Shown: piece by piece, positions 47,318 to 56,977 of the stretch
How positions within the stretch are numbered: the first letter of the stretch is position 1
Layout: each line of letters opens with the position of its first letter
Source of the DNA: Planctomycetales bacterium
GTDB taxonomy: Bacteria; Planctomycetota; Planctomycetia; Planctomycetales; Planctomycetaceae
NCBI GenBank assembly: GCA_026400835.1
Contig: JAPLOA010000075.1
Coordinates: forward strand, 1 to 64,000
DNA length: 64,000 bases
Direction of reading: 5' to 3'
Position numbers and translations under genes: made by a program
The notes under the pieces: generated by a model
Database searches by the model: none
What the model was told of the DNA's origin: nothing
The model's input: the letters and a program-made list of their open reading frames with translations, nothing else

Positions 47318-50300
47318 TCACGGTCCGGAGAAGCACAGGACTCTTCCATCAAGAGTCGTGAGAAACAGCATCCCCTGAGCCCCAACCAATCCGTCCCATG
47401 ACGGTAAGGTTTCAAGCTCAACAGTGTGCAGTGTCTCTCCGGTCTCAGCGTCGACAGCCACAAGGATTCCTCCCTGTTGACCTTCCAGGGCAGAATCCTG
47501 TGCTCCGAGAAGCTTCTGGACTTCCTGATCTTTCTCTGTCAATTTCTGAAACGTCGCTTCTTCGTCGATGATATCCGGCGGACCGACAATGAATAGATGC
47601 AAGCCAGCGAGCACCATGCCTCTGACGTAAATCGGGACGTCCGTCTTCCAGCGTGGTTCAATCAACGAAATAGCTGCGTTCTGTGCATGTGCGTTCCCCT
47701 TCGCTGCATTCCTGCCTTTCTTCGCGCCCGGTGACTGTTTAGCAGTCAGTTGGGCTCCCTGGCCCATTTTTCCGTTCACGACTTTCACACCCATCAATGT
47801 GCCGTTGTTTCGGTAGACCGACATGTCACGTGCAGTGCCATCATCGAAAGTCACCACCAGAGCAGGGTCGCTGGATAATTCAGAATCGTCCTTGAATCTT
47901 TGCGCAACAGCCGCATCGTCAACAGCAGTGAAGTAAAGTCGCAGTTCGTCGATGATTCCGACAAACTGAAACGGCTGGCCATAGTCACCAACAGATCCGC
48001 CGAGGTCACCGCCAATCTCGAGTCCTTGAGCAGGATCTTTTGTCAGTAATCCGGATGCTCTGCCTTCACCCACCAGCTCTCCGTCCACGTAAAGTCGCAT
48101 CTCCTTCTCTGCGGTCAGCACACCAACGATGTGATGCCACCCGCCGACGATGCGTTTCGTTCCGGAGACTGTGGAGAGAGTTGAATCAGTACGCACATGG
48201 AAAGTCGGCTTGCCCGTTTCCATCGTTAAAGCGAATCCTTCCGCAGGACCACCACGAGCGACAATCACACCATTGGGATTCGTTGTCGTCATCCACGCTT
48301 CAACTGTGATTGGCTTACCGGTTGGGTCGAGACCTGGGCTGCGGGGAAACTGAACATAGGACGCCGGTTCTGCGGCGCCAGGGTCTGTTTGTTTTCCAAA
48401 GTTCTCCGGTACCTCCGGAGGTTCTGGTGCCGCAGAGTAAAGCTGCCGCTCCAGTGTCGTCGTCCAGCGGAAGTACTCGGGCTTTCGACCGTAACCGAAA
48501 ACATAACCATTGCCATTGACCATAATATCACCCGTGGGCGCGAAGCGACCGGCCTGATAATAACCTCCATGACCTCCCGCGAAACTTCGGCCGTAAACCC
48601 AATAAGATCGATGGAACCAACTGTCGTCCAGAAATCCCATCGGGGCAAATAGATGGACGCCTTCCCCTCGCTGAGCCGATCCCTGCTTGACAAAGTCTCC
48701 TGAGATGGGGCCAATCTCCACTCGATTTCCATCGGAATCAAACTTCTGCGAACGCATGTAAACAAATTTCTCGTCGCCGCTCAGGATGTCCGGTAATCCG
48801 ACAGGCATCTGGAGTATCTGAAGTTTCTCCTGCATGTTGTTACCCGTTTCCGGATTTGTCTCATCCATGATGGTCTCTGACAACTGCTTTCCCGTTACAA
48901 GATCCAGTCGGACAAGGCGAAGACCCCCATCCAGAAAATTGGATCGCCCGGCGACAGCCCAGACGACATTGTCACGGATCAACACACTACCGTGAACAGG
49001 CCAGAGCGATTCCAGTTGTTCAAAAGCCATCGCTCGACGATCCAGCGGAGCGACGCGATACTTCCATGCCAGTTGGCCATCCTGAGCCCGAAGGTTGTAA
49101 ACCCAACCATCGGTGCAACCGAAAACAACTTGCCCGCGTTCGATTGTTGGCGGTGAGTCAATTCTTGCTCCGGCTATAAATGTCCAGAGACTGCCGCCAT
49201 TTTTCTGATCCAGAGCATGCAGAGTGTGAGAGTCCGTCTGCGCAACAAAAACCATCCCATCCGCGACAACTGGTGAGGTGAGCTTTCCACCGAGCTTGAT
49301 ATCCCACTTGATTCCGACCTCCGCAGGAATCTCCTGACGTGAAGTCCCGGTCCGTTTTTGATCATGCCGAAACGTAGGCCAGTCGTCCTTGCCTGAGTAG
49401 TCAACTGCTGGAGGCAGAAGTTCACTGTACGCGGGGCCTTTTTCAAGTCGGCCTTCTTCAGGAACTTTGCCGGGAATGGGGCGTGTTTTTGCCATCGGAG
49501 CCAGCGCATTAAAGCCGTAGAGCTTAGCCTCCGGATAACAGGCGCAGTTGTGAGGCGGCGTATAAGTCAGTCCATTGCAGGGCATTACGCCGTAAAGACA
49601 ACCACCACGAACCCAATGATGGATATCCCAGTGCTCATTTTTGAAATCAACGAATTCCACCCCGGTGCGTGATGGGATCAGGAAGTTATTGGTCGCTTTT
49701 GAGATATAGCAACGATGATGAAACCAATAGGTGTCAATGTCTGGTGCAAATGACTTTTTGACTTCTCCCGAGCGTGGATCGCGGCCTGTGAAAACTCCTG
49801 TGTCCTTTCCTGAAGTTGTCGGCGCACACCAGACAAGCTCATCGACGACCATCAGATCCTGAGGCGACTGGTATCCGGAATTCGGGTGCTCGGCTTCCCA
49901 AAGCTGTTTTCCAGTGGCGGTGTCCACACTGATCATGCGCCCGTCGCCTCCTGCGTAAAGCACGACATCCTTATAGAGCACAAGTCGCGGGCCAAAGTTA
50001 AATGTGAACTGTTTTCGACGAGTGACCGGTTCTGTCGTCCATCGCAATTCCCCGGTTTTCTGATCCAGCGCATTCAGACTTTCACCGTCGTGGAAGTAGA
50101 CGCTTTCACCATCGGCCGACAATGTCAGAGGAGCAATTCCGGTTTGCTTCGCCCATAGCTTCTTCCCGGTCGAGGCTTCGAACGCCATCACCACACGAGG
50201 TTCTTCGTTCCAGAAGAACTCCTGATTGACTTTCGCCTGATCTCCAACCCGGCCATTGGCAGGAGCATAATCCGCAAGTTCTGCTTTGCCTTTTCGGACA

Positions 50301-51238
50301 ACGATAAAGAGGAGACCATTCGTATGGATGATCTCTTCTGTTGCATCCGTGCCTTCGTAAGTTCTCAACTCTTTTCCAGTGGCTGCGTCCATGGCAATGG
50401 TCGGAGATTCAAACCCCAGCGGTGCGTAAACCTCGTCAGCGGAAGAAACAAGTCGTCGCGACAATTGGGTTGGTCCACTCTTAAGTGGCCACAGATGGTT
50501 CTGCCATTCCGCTATGTCTCGCTTCCAGAGAATGGTCCCGTTGAAGGCATCTCGTGAAATCAACTTCCACTTCGAGGGCAACTGAACAGAGATTCGACTT
50601 CCTTCATCCATGATGTAGAACATGCGACCGTTTGTGGAAACAAGGGCGCTCATACTGGCCATTCGGTCGTGGTGACGAGACCACCGGGGACTACCGACCC
50701 ACTGCAGGTGTCGAGGAGAATTGACGACATCATCGTGAGCAACAGCATTGCCTGTCGCGTCATGCAGATAATGGGACCATTCATCAATGTTGTCCGGACG
50801 CGGCTTAACAGTCCTCTGCCAGTTGCCATCCGTACCTCGCTTCAATACGACTCCGTTCGGCACTAGCACACGCAGGATTTCGTCATCAGAAACACGCCCC
50901 TGATTCTCGACGACGATCAGATTGACAAGGTTGTCAATATACGGCAGCGCTTCACCCACAAACTGCAGTACAGAGACATTGCCATACTTACCTGTCGCCG
51001 CTATGGCCTTTCTGGCGGCATCGGTCTCTGCGGTCCCTTCAATCAAAGCCTGAACCTGAATCGAGTCGCCCGATCGCAGCGCTGCGGTGAGTTCCCCATT
51101 GGTCGCGCCGAGGTGAACAAAGAAGCCTCCGCTGATCTTTGCGGCAGTCAGGATTTCATTGGCGTCCTCTAAACTGGAAGCCTCTGAAAAACTCACTTTG
51201 GCCGACAGGATCAGCAGAGCAAGGATAGTTCTTAACAT
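47318..51238 (-). CDS. very large secreted PQQ-propeller/LamG protein with methyltransferase-like N-terminus
   Basis: From the ATG at 51238 (GGAG lies 8 bases upstream, and a signal peptide MLRTILALLILSAKVSFSEA follows) the product has 1306 residues. Residues about 20-145 resemble a class I SAM-methyltransferase fold: GGFFVHLGATNGELTAALR, VQALIEGTAETDAARKAI, LVNLIVVEN, EILRVLVPNGVVLKRG. Two PQQ-type propeller regions follow (WPTFRHDQKRTGTSRQEIP; GGSLWTFIAGARIDSPPTI and others). A LamG/concanavalin domain (about 965-1140, VEAWMTTTNPNGVIVARGG, GWHHIVGVLTAEKEMRLYVDG) and a last blade complete it. It is probably periplasmic or cell-surface. The methyltransferase fold in an exported protein is odd and likely non-catalytic. 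Confidence 0.82.
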   Translation of the reverse strand: MLRTILALLILSAKVSFSEASSLEDANEILTAAKISGGFFVHLGATNGELTAALRSGDSIQVQALIEGTAETDAARKAIAATGKYGNVSVLQFVGEALPYIDNLVNLIVVENQGRVSDDEILRVLVPNGVVLKRGTDGNWQRTVKPRPDNIDEWSHYLHDATGNAVAHDDVVNSPRHLQWVGSPRWSRHHDRMASMSALVSTNGRMFYIMDEGSRISVQLPSKWKLISRDAFNGTILWKRDIAEWQNHLWPLKSGPTQLSRRLVSSADEVYAPLGFESPTIAMDAATGKELRTYEGTDATEEIIHTNGLLFIVVRKGKAELADYAPANGRVGDQAKVNQEFFWNEEPRVVMAFEASTGKKLWAKQTGIAPLTLSADGESVYFHDGESLNALDQKTGELRWTTEPVTRRKQFTFNFGPRLVLYKDVVLYAGGDGRMISVDTATGKQLWEAEHPNSGYQSPQDLMVVDELVWCAPTTSGKDTGVFTGRDPRSGEVKKSFAPDIDTYWFHHRCYISKATNNFLIPSRTGVEFVDFKNEHWDIHHWVRGGCLYGVMPCNGLTYTPPHNCACYPEAKLYGFNALAPMAKTRPIPGKVPEEGRLEKGPAYSELLPPAVDYSGKDDWPTFRHDQKRTGTSRQEIPAEVGIKWDIKLGGKLTSPVVADGMVFVAQTDSHTLHALDQKNGGSLWTFIAGARIDSPPTIERGQVVFGCTDGWVYNLRAQDGQLAWKYRVAPLDRRAMAFEQLESLWPVHGSVLIRDNVVWAVAGRSNFLDGGLRLVRLDLVTGKQLSETIMDETNPETGNNMQEKLQILQMPVGLPDILSGDEKFVYMRSQKFDSDGNRVEIGPISGDFVKQGSAQRGEGVHLFAPMGFLDDSWFHRSYWVYGRSFAGGHGGYYQAGRFAPTGDIMVNGNGYVFGYGRKPEYFRWTTTLERQLYSAAPEPPEVPENFGKQTDPGAAEPASYVQFPRSPGLDPTGKPITVEAWMTTTNPNGVIVARGGPAEGFALTMETGKPTFHVRTDSTLSTVSGTKRIVGGWHHIVGVLTAEKEMRLYVDGELVGEGRASGLLTKDPAQGLEIGGDLGGSVGDYGQPFQFVGIIDELRLYFTAVDDAAVAQRFKDDSELSSDPALVVTFDDGTARDMSVYRNNGTLMGVKVVNGKMGQGAQLTAKQSPGAKKGRNAAKGNAHAQNAAISLIEPRWKTDVPIYVRGMVLAGLHLFIVGPPDIIDEEATFQKLTEKDQEVQKLLGAQDSALEGQQGGILVAVDAETGETLHTVELETLPSWDGLVGAQGMLFLTTLDGRVLCFSGP

Positions 51239-51518
51239 TTGGGGCACTCCGCGAAAGCAGTGGGGCTCAGTGTGGCGATCATGGCTCAGCGTCACGTCCA
51301 TGGAATGTACCAAACCGGCTCAATCTGCGGGAGAGAATGACTCAACGGCAGATCGGCAGAATCGCAAGGAAACGAAATTCCAGACTGTCACGGAGCAGAT
51401 GTTTGCCTGCTGAATCAGCAATATTCAGAGACTGGAACCTTGTTTGCTTATCGGTGCGTGAGCGGAAGTGCGGATCACTTCCAACTGGTCAGGTATCGCT
51501 GCAGACAGGAGCAAATTT

Positions 51519-51992
51519 ATGGGATTCCGAGCAAATCTGTTGGTTGTTGGGCTCGTCGTTGTCGGCACATGTGCCGCTAACTGTGACAAGGACGCACTTC
51601 TTAGTGATGAAGTGACTCCGATTCCTGTTCGCGATGAAAGCAAGAGGTTGTCGGAAAAGAATCCCAGAACAGAAGATCTCATGGCTGCCAAGCTGGATCA
51701 TGCGGAGCAGATTCTGGCAGGGTTAGTTACGCACGACTTCGAGAAGATTGCCAGATCTGCAGAATCACTCAAGCTGGTCAGCTTGAAACATCCTTCCGGC
51801 TGGAAGAAGGAAACCGATGACAAGGATGTCTATGGGCACTTCCGGATGGAGTTTATGAGACAGGCCGCAAGACTTGAGCGAGAGGCGAACAATCGAAACC
51901 TCGCAGGAGCCGCCTACTTTCAGCAGAGCCTGACAGCAACATGCATTGCCTGTCACGACTATATGCGGGACGAAGATCTCAAGTCAAAATAG
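51519..51992 (+). CDS. small c-type cytochrome (CIACH), first of three paralogs
   Basis: The 157-residue product starts at ATG 51519 with a hydrophobic export signal (MGFRANLLVVGLVVVGTCAA). The haem site CIACHDYMR is near the C-terminus (142-150). A predicted helical stretch (AAKLDHAEQILAGLVTHDFE) precedes it. A CxxCH at the C-terminal end of a helical bundle is the layout of cytochrome c'-type proteins. The cysteine in VVGTCAA might also act as a lipobox, unproven. The same segments recur in the genes at 52378 and 53306, on the other strand. The role is likely electron transfer or gas binding in the periplasm. Confidence 0.75.
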   Translation: MGFRANLLVVGLVVVGTCAANCDKDALLSDEVTPIPVRDESKRLSEKNPRTEDLMAAKLDHAEQILAGLVTHDFEKIARSAESLKLVSLKHPSGWKKETDDKDVYGHFRMEFMRQAARLEREANNRNLAGAAYFQQSLTATCIACHDYMRDEDLKSK

Positions 51993-52005
51993 TCCTTGCA
52001 AGGCA

Positions 52006-52278
52006 TCAGGCATTGGTCACGCGGATGTCATTGCGAATCCGATATTGAGGAGCGAGTTCGCGTGCCAGTTCCTGCGCCTGCTGTTTGCGATACCATGACG
52101 CAACTTCACCAAAGAGTTGAACCTGATCGTCCGAGACATGAACCCGCGCGGACATCTGCATCTCACGTTGAAGACGACGTTCCAGGCAAACCGCCAGAAT
52201 AATGTCTCGGTCTGATTTTTGATTATTGTTCTCAGCCGAGGAATCAGCAGCGACGAGGCGAAGCATGGCAAAACACAT
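52006..52278 (-). CDS. BON-domain protein
   Basis: The 90-residue protein has one BON domain along most of its length: DRDIILAVCLERRLQREMQM, the VHVSDDQVQLFGEVASWYRKQQA turn, and RNDIRV at the end. BON domains bind phospholipid or act as periplasmic stress modules. No convincing signal peptide is visible at the N-terminus (MCFAMLRLVAADSS), so the location is unclear; an internal ATG at 52266 is an alternative start. It sits convergently with the cytochrome at 51519 and in the same orientation as the next cytochrome. Confidence 0.75.
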   Translation of the reverse strand: MCFAMLRLVAADSSAENNNQKSDRDIILAVCLERRLQREMQMSARVHVSDDQVQLFGEVASWYRKQQAQELARELAPQYRIRNDIRVTNA

Positions 52279-52377
52279 CCCTTGCGACTAACACGGATTC
52301 GATCCTCCTGATGCTCTGAAAACAACCGCCACGTTCGTTGGCAGCGTCATGAAATCTAAGCCTGAGCATTCTCCGGA

Positions 52378-52872
52378 TCAGCGCCCGGCAACTGTCTGGC
52401 TGCGATCGAGATGTCTAAGTGCGACACTGGAGCTTCTGACATGAGCATGACAGTTGGCACATGTCATGGTGAGCCGCATGAATCCCAGCGACACGCCCTC
52501 GGAATCTTCGGCTTCTGCCATACGATCAAGAAACTCGGTGGCCGTGACAAAATCGGCCGTGTCCTGCACAAATCTCGCGCTGGCCATCCGCTCCCAAACT
52601 TCATGACGACTCAGATCCGACATTTCAGCCGAGGACTTGCGAATCAATTCAAAGTCTCCCCGCGAAACGCCCTCCAATGCTCTTTGCGCCGCGGCCAGCT
52701 TTCGTGCCATAAACTTCTCCATGGCACGCTCATCAGCCGGAGCGGCAATCTCATCCTGCACTGCTGCGGATGTCCCTTTGCTGAACGGTTCAACAAGTGT
52801 AATGACCGCAGAACACATCATCAGGGCGACTACGCCGGACTGAAGACCACCAATTGGGGATAAGCGAAACAT
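52378..52872 (-). CDS. small c-type cytochrome (CANCH), second paralog
   Basis: The ATG at 52872 has GGAG six bases before it, so I prefer it to 52902; the product has 164 residues. A hydrophobic segment (GGLQSGVVALMMCSAVITL) is followed by a helical middle (MARKLAAAQRALEGVSRGDFELI) like that of the other two paralogs, and the haem motif CANCHAHVR at 138-146. The shared pattern is K-L-x-x-A near the start, (L/V)xxxDFE, and CxxCHxxxR at the end. A signal anchor or cleaved signal is inferred. It probably acts in the periplasm. Confidence 0.75.
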   Translation of the reverse strand: MFRLSPIGGLQSGVVALMMCSAVITLVEPFSKGTSAAVQDEIAAPADERAMEKFMARKLAAAQRALEGVSRGDFELIRKSSAEMSDLSRHEVWERMASARFVQDTADFVTATEFLDRMAEAEDSEGVSLGFMRLTMTCANCHAHVRSSSVALRHLDRSQTVAGR

Positions 52873-53305
52873 CAAACTCTCCATGGTCGTTTTCTGGAAC
52901 ATTGATTTACAGAGAAGATCTTATTCTGTGCGCGGCCACGATCGAGGCTATCCTCCAAAAAGTATTCCTCGAACAGTCGGCTTTAACTCACAACATGCCG
53001 AGAATAAGCATCTGGCTGTGCTGCGAGATGCTTCAAAACACAGACTGCACTACGTCCGCCCGACGACATAACGATGAGCCTACAGAGGATTCGGCGACGA
53101 ATTGCATTTGGTGTGCCGAAAGAATTTGGGAGCTCTGAACGGCCGAGATTGAGGAAAAACTCAGGTATTGAGGAATCTGGAGCGGAAAGATTTACAAAGC
53201 TCGCTACTTCAAAGCTTCAAAGTCGAGCTCGCCGGAATTCAATCCCTGCGTACCGCTGAGTGATCTGAATAGAATCGCGATCCGCTGACTTACGAAACAG
53301 GGTAC
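52873..53305. other. 433-bp region between the second and third cytochromes
   Basis: Both flanking genes are on the minus strand, so the promoter of the second paralog should be here. Short plus-strand frames lack recognisable features, and no hairpin with a T-run was found. Confidence 0.5.
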
Positions 53306-53824
53306 CTACTTGTTTCCATCAGCGAACACAGCGTTGCGGACCCATTCGTGGCATTTCAGGCACTTCATAGTAACATTGACCCACGCCATTGATGTGCCAT
53401 CCATGTTGTTGTCCTCGGCTTCCTTCTGCAGTTCTTCAACTGCGCTCACAAACTCTGTGCTGTATCGCCGGTACATCATATCGTTCGAGACACGCCATGT
53501 TTCCTGGATGCTCATTTTCTTGAGCGACGCCGAGCCTTCCGAGACCATTTTCAGATCTTCTGTACAAAGCCCTTCCAAAATCAAATTCGATGCCTGAAGC
53601 TTCTGTCTCATGAACCGCGACAGGGCCGTGGCTGGTTCGTCTTTCTTGTCAGCTGAAGGCGGATCATTCGGAGGTGACTTCCGGGTGATCGAATTGTCGT
53701 CCTGGGCTGACGCTGACGTCGTTAAGCCTAGCGTGCGGCTGAAAGAGAACAGCAGAACAAGAAGGACTACGACAATCAGCAGCAATATCGTCGACACCTT
53801 TGCAGAACGAGAAAACTTAGTCAT
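53306..53824 (-). CDS. small c-type cytochrome (CLKCH), third paralog
   Basis: The ATG at 53824 is preceded by AAGGGG about 6 bases upstream, and the resulting 172-residue protein opens with a strong membrane segment (STILLLIVVVLLVLLFSF). An acidic and proline-rich linker follows, then the helical domain (FMRQKLQASNLILEGLCTEDLK) and the haem site CLKCHEWVR at 155-163. It aligns with the other two paralogs in spacing from the first helix to the CxxCH. The frame extends upstream to 53989, but no signal peptide fits there. Likely a membrane-anchored periplasmic cytochrome. Confidence 0.76.
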   Translation of the reverse strand: MTKFSRSAKVSTILLLIVVVLLVLLFSFSRTLGLTTSASAQDDNSITRKSPPNDPPSADKKDEPATALSRFMRQKLQASNLILEGLCTEDLKMVSEGSASLKKMSIQETWRVSNDMMYRRYSTEFVSAVEELQKEAEDNNMDGTSMAWVNVTMKCLKCHEWVRNAVFADGNK

Positions 53825-54101
53825 CACATATCCCCTTAGGCAGAAAAAGTACCACCAACCCGTCTGGCTCGATCCCCGCAAACTTCGCGCCGCAGTTTCG
53901 GCCAGTGAATTTCTCGTGTATAAGTTAGTTCCACTCTGACGAAATGTGCGATGTGGCGCGCTTTGCTGTGCAGATTCTTTTTCTTCCACACGTGGCAGGC
54001 ACTATTCGACGATCACCTCTCTCTTGCCATATTCAGGCGGGAAATAAGAGGTTTCGTTACAGTCAGGGATTCGCATCGGTTTTGTAGTAAGGATCTTCAG
54101 C

Positions 54102-54986
54102 ATGGAAGATTTGACGGCCGCCATCATTCTGATGGCCGTATTATCAATCGCCATCTTCTTTTCGTTCCGAATGGCTCTGTCAAATGCTCCAGAGCGTTTA
54201 CTGGACGGTATTGCAGCTGTCCTGGTAATCCTCGTTGGCGTTTACGTGCGACTAGTCTGGGGACAGTTATGGATTGTCCGCTGGATACCTTTCTCATCCG
54301 TCATCATTCTTTCGAATTGGTTTCCTTTGATCCTCGCTGCGTTGGCATCAGTGCTTTGGTTGCGTACCAAGACTCAGTCGATCCTTCGCCGGCTGCCAGT
54401 TCAGTCACTGCTGATTGCAGGTGCGATCTGGTCGGTCGTATATGTGATCCCCGATAAGCCACCTGCCTGTGGAAATTCGTGGATCGAGCCATCCCCCTTT
54501 GTGCGATACCGTATTTGCAGGCAAACTACCCAGCATACATGTTCGGCTGCCGCGGCTGCAACGATTCTCAATGCACTTGGTATCGAAGCATCTGAAGCGG
54601 AGCTGGCGGCGCTTTGTTTAACAAAGCAGGGGACAACGTGGCTGGGGCTCTACCATGGCCTTGCCGTGAAACTCCGTGGCACAGGATTTCGCGCGGAGTT
54701 CTTTGAGTGCAGGACCAGCGAACTTCCCGAGATTGTCTCGGAGTTCCCGGCTTTACTGTGTTGCGAACTCAGTGATGCAGTGGATGCAGAATATCCGCAC
54801 TATTACGCCATCGATGGATGGAGACCTGGCGTTAAGCATTCAACGGTTCTGTTCGAAACGGCCGATGGTCGGCATCTCATTGGAGATCCATCACAGATCG
54901 AGCCAGAGATCTGGACTGACGCCGATATGGACAATCTCTGGACCGGCAAAGGGCTCCGAATCGTGCAAGAAAAACACGATAACTGA
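54102..54986 (+). CDS. membrane protein with C39-like cysteine peptidase domain
   Basis: The 294-residue protein has four hydrophobic helices in the first 115 residues (5-25, 36-58, 65-86 and 100-117). A C39-like papain-type domain follows. The signature RQTTQHTCSAAAAATILNALG holds the oxyanion Gln144 and catalytic Cys147; later come GVKHSTVLFE with His near 246 and GDPS near 262 for the Asp. C39 peptidases cleave leader peptides at double glycines, but here the transporter ATPase is absent, so it may act as a stand-alone membrane protease. The DnaK-like gene converges on it. Confidence 0.8.
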   Translation: MEDLTAAIILMAVLSIAIFFSFRMALSNAPERLLDGIAAVLVILVGVYVRLVWGQLWIVRWIPFSSVIILSNWFPLILAALASVLWLRTKTQSILRRLPVQSLLIAGAIWSVVYVIPDKPPACGNSWIEPSPFVRYRICRQTTQHTCSAAAAATILNALGIEASEAELAALCLTKQGTTWLGLYHGLAVKLRGTGFRAEFFECRTSELPEIVSEFPALLCCELSDAVDAEYPHYYAIDGWRPGVKHSTVLFETADGRHLIGDPSQIEPEIWTDADMDNLWTGKGLRIVQEKHDN

Positions 54987-55010
54987 TGCTCAATCATCGC
55001 AAAATCTCGT

Positions 55011-55052
55011 TGCAGTGCGTTGCCGCGATAACCAAGCTCCTGACGCACTGCA
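55011..55052. other. 10-bp inverted repeat between convergent genes
   Basis: TGCAGTGCGT (55011-55020) and ACGCACTGCA (55043-55052) are perfectly complementary, with a 22-base loop. It lies in the 80-base gap between the ends of the C39-like gene and the Hsp70 gene. There is no T-run, so if it ends transcription it is not a standard intrinsic terminator. Confidence 0.5.
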
Positions 55053-55066
55053 CCATGCAGGCCTGT

Positions 55067-56977
55067 TTACTCGTTGCCGTCGACAAGATCCCAGAATTCA
55101 GCTTCATTCGGATCGGGCTTTCGGGCATGGCGTCCCGCTGTTTTTTGCGCAGACCGGGATGGCTCCGGCGCACTCTTTCGTACTGGATTTTTGTTGGTCG
55201 TACTCTCCTCCGCTTTCTTTGACGCTGCGGATGGCTTTGCTCCGGAGATAACTGCTCTCGCATCAAACTCCGGCGGCTGCGATGAGTTCAAAATCCCGCG
55301 CTGGATTGGATTTGATTTCTCGTGAGTCTGCGAAGATGTGGTTGATGGTCGCGGCATGCTCTTTCTGCCTGCAACTTCCTGCAGGTTATCCACAGGGAGA
55401 TTATCACTGGCAATCGAATGCAGGTCGAGTGCATCGTCGTTGTCCGGCCCCGGTTTTTGCTCCAGTTGTGCGTTGAGGTTTTGCTGACGAATGATTTCCA
55501 CTTCGGCCCTGCATCCACTGACTGGTTCACGCGCCGAAACATGAACTCGAGCCTGATGGTCGTAACTGATGGTCACTTCAATCTGAGTGCCCTCCGGAAG
55601 ATTGCGCGGCAGATCTTTAATCTCGCAGTCACCAAGGACAGATGGTGGACGATCCGAACCAGCACCGCTCTCCACGATCTTCACATGAACACGATTCTGG
55701 TCTGCCACAACCGTTCCGAAGATATGAGTCTTTGCGACGGGCAGGGGAGTATTCGCCTCAATCAGATAGTGGGGAACTCGCTGGCCATTCTCGGCTCGAA
55801 TCAGAATCCCAAGTGCTCTTGCATTAACGCTGTGCTGCTTGACCTTGGCCAATCGAGACGACGCTGTGCTGTTGAACACGGTTCGTGCATACTGATCGTT
55901 CGAAAGGAGCATCCCCGCATAATACGCCGCACCATGGGCGATCGACTGGTCCGGCGAAAGAGACGAGTTTAATGTGCGGCCACTCAGCTTTTTCAGACTC
56001 TCCTTGATCATCGGCATCCGTGATGCACCACCGGTCGTGAGCACAACGTCAATATGCGCCCAGCCAAATTTGTTGTCCTTGAGAATTCGTCGAGTAATCT
56101 CTTCGGATCTCCGGATGAGTTTTCTGCTGAGTGTCTCAAACTCGGTTTGTTCAATCTGATAGGTTTTGCGATGTCCTTCATGCTGCACAGTCACAGCAGC
56201 CCTCGGTCGAACCGAAAGGCTGCGTTTTGCCTGTTCAGCTTCCAACGTCAGAAACTGGAGACTGCTGCGATTCGAACGTGGGTCTTCACGAAAGTCGGCA
56301 ATGAACTTTTCGGCAGCGGCATCCACAAGGACTTTTGTAAAGTCAAGACCGCCCAGTTCCAGATCGCCATCCGACGCCACCACACGAACTTCATTTGTCT
56401 TGTACTTTACGATGGCAAGATCGAGTGTCCCACCGCCAAGGTCGTAGACAAGAAGTTGCTGGTCAATGGCGAGTTCAGTGAATGCCAGACCTTCGTTTCC
56501 CAGTACGTGACAGAGAGCTGCCGCGACGGGTTCGTTAATCATCTCAATACGTTCCAGACCGGCGGCATGTCCAGCCAACAGTGTTGCATGACGCTGTGAA
56601 TCGCTGAACTGGGCCGGCACAGTGATCACGGCATTATGTATTTCGCCGATCTGATCCTGTGCGGCAGAAATCAATTTCCGCAGAATGAGTCCTGAGATAT
56701 GCACTGGCGAGTATCGTATGTCGCCAATTCTCCAGAACTTCTGAGCATTCCCCATGTAGCGTTTGGCGTGCTGCACGACACGGTCCGGACTGGCAATAGC
56801 GTTTCGAATGGCCTCAGTACCCACAATAGGCTGGTCGCCATCGAAGAAGACCGCCGATGGCGTCGATAGCTCACCTTCCTGGTTCGGAATTGTGACTGGC
56901 TGTCCATGCTCATTAAGCGACGCAATGCACGAATATGTGGTGCCAAGGTCGATGCCGACTGCATATGTCTGTTTCAT
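55067..56977 (-). CDS. divergent DnaK (Hsp70) with no recognisable lid
   Basis: The 636-residue protein begins with a complete Hsp70 ATPase domain (GIDLGTTYSCIASLN, LAIDQQLLVYDLGGGTLDLAIV, VLTTGGASRMPMIKESL, IAHGAAYYAGML). A shortened substrate-binding beta region follows (residues about 390-510). Beyond 510 the normal helical lid is replaced by a low-complexity tail rich in Ser, Pro, Gln and charged residues, ending PDPNEAEFWDLVDGNE. There is no EEVD-like end. It is probably a paralog of the main housekeeping DnaK, and may serve a specialised client or be co-chaperone independent. No grpE or dnaJ gene is nearby. Confidence 0.87.
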   Translation of the reverse strand: MKQTYAVGIDLGTTYSCIASLNEHGQPVTIPNQEGELSTPSAVFFDGDQPIVGTEAIRNAIASPDRVVQHAKRYMGNAQKFWRIGDIRYSPVHISGLILRKLISAAQDQIGEIHNAVITVPAQFSDSQRHATLLAGHAAGLERIEMINEPVAAALCHVLGNEGLAFTELAIDQQLLVYDLGGGTLDLAIVKYKTNEVRVVASDGDLELGGLDFTKVLVDAAAEKFIADFREDPRSNRSSLQFLTLEAEQAKRSLSVRPRAAVTVQHEGHRKTYQIEQTEFETLSRKLIRRSEEITRRILKDNKFGWAHIDVVLTTGGASRMPMIKESLKKLSGRTLNSSLSPDQSIAHGAAYYAGMLLSNDQYARTVFNSTASSRLAKVKQHSVNARALGILIRAENGQRVPHYLIEANTPLPVAKTHIFGTVVADQNRVHVKIVESGAGSDRPPSVLGDCEIKDLPRNLPEGTQIEVTISYDHQARVHVSAREPVSGCRAEVEIIRQQNLNAQLEQKPGPDNDDALDLHSIASDNLPVDNLQEVAGRKSMPRPSTTSSQTHEKSNPIQRGILNSSQPPEFDARAVISGAKPSAASKKAEESTTNKNPVRKSAPEPSRSAQKTAGRHARKPDPNEAEFWDLVDGNE

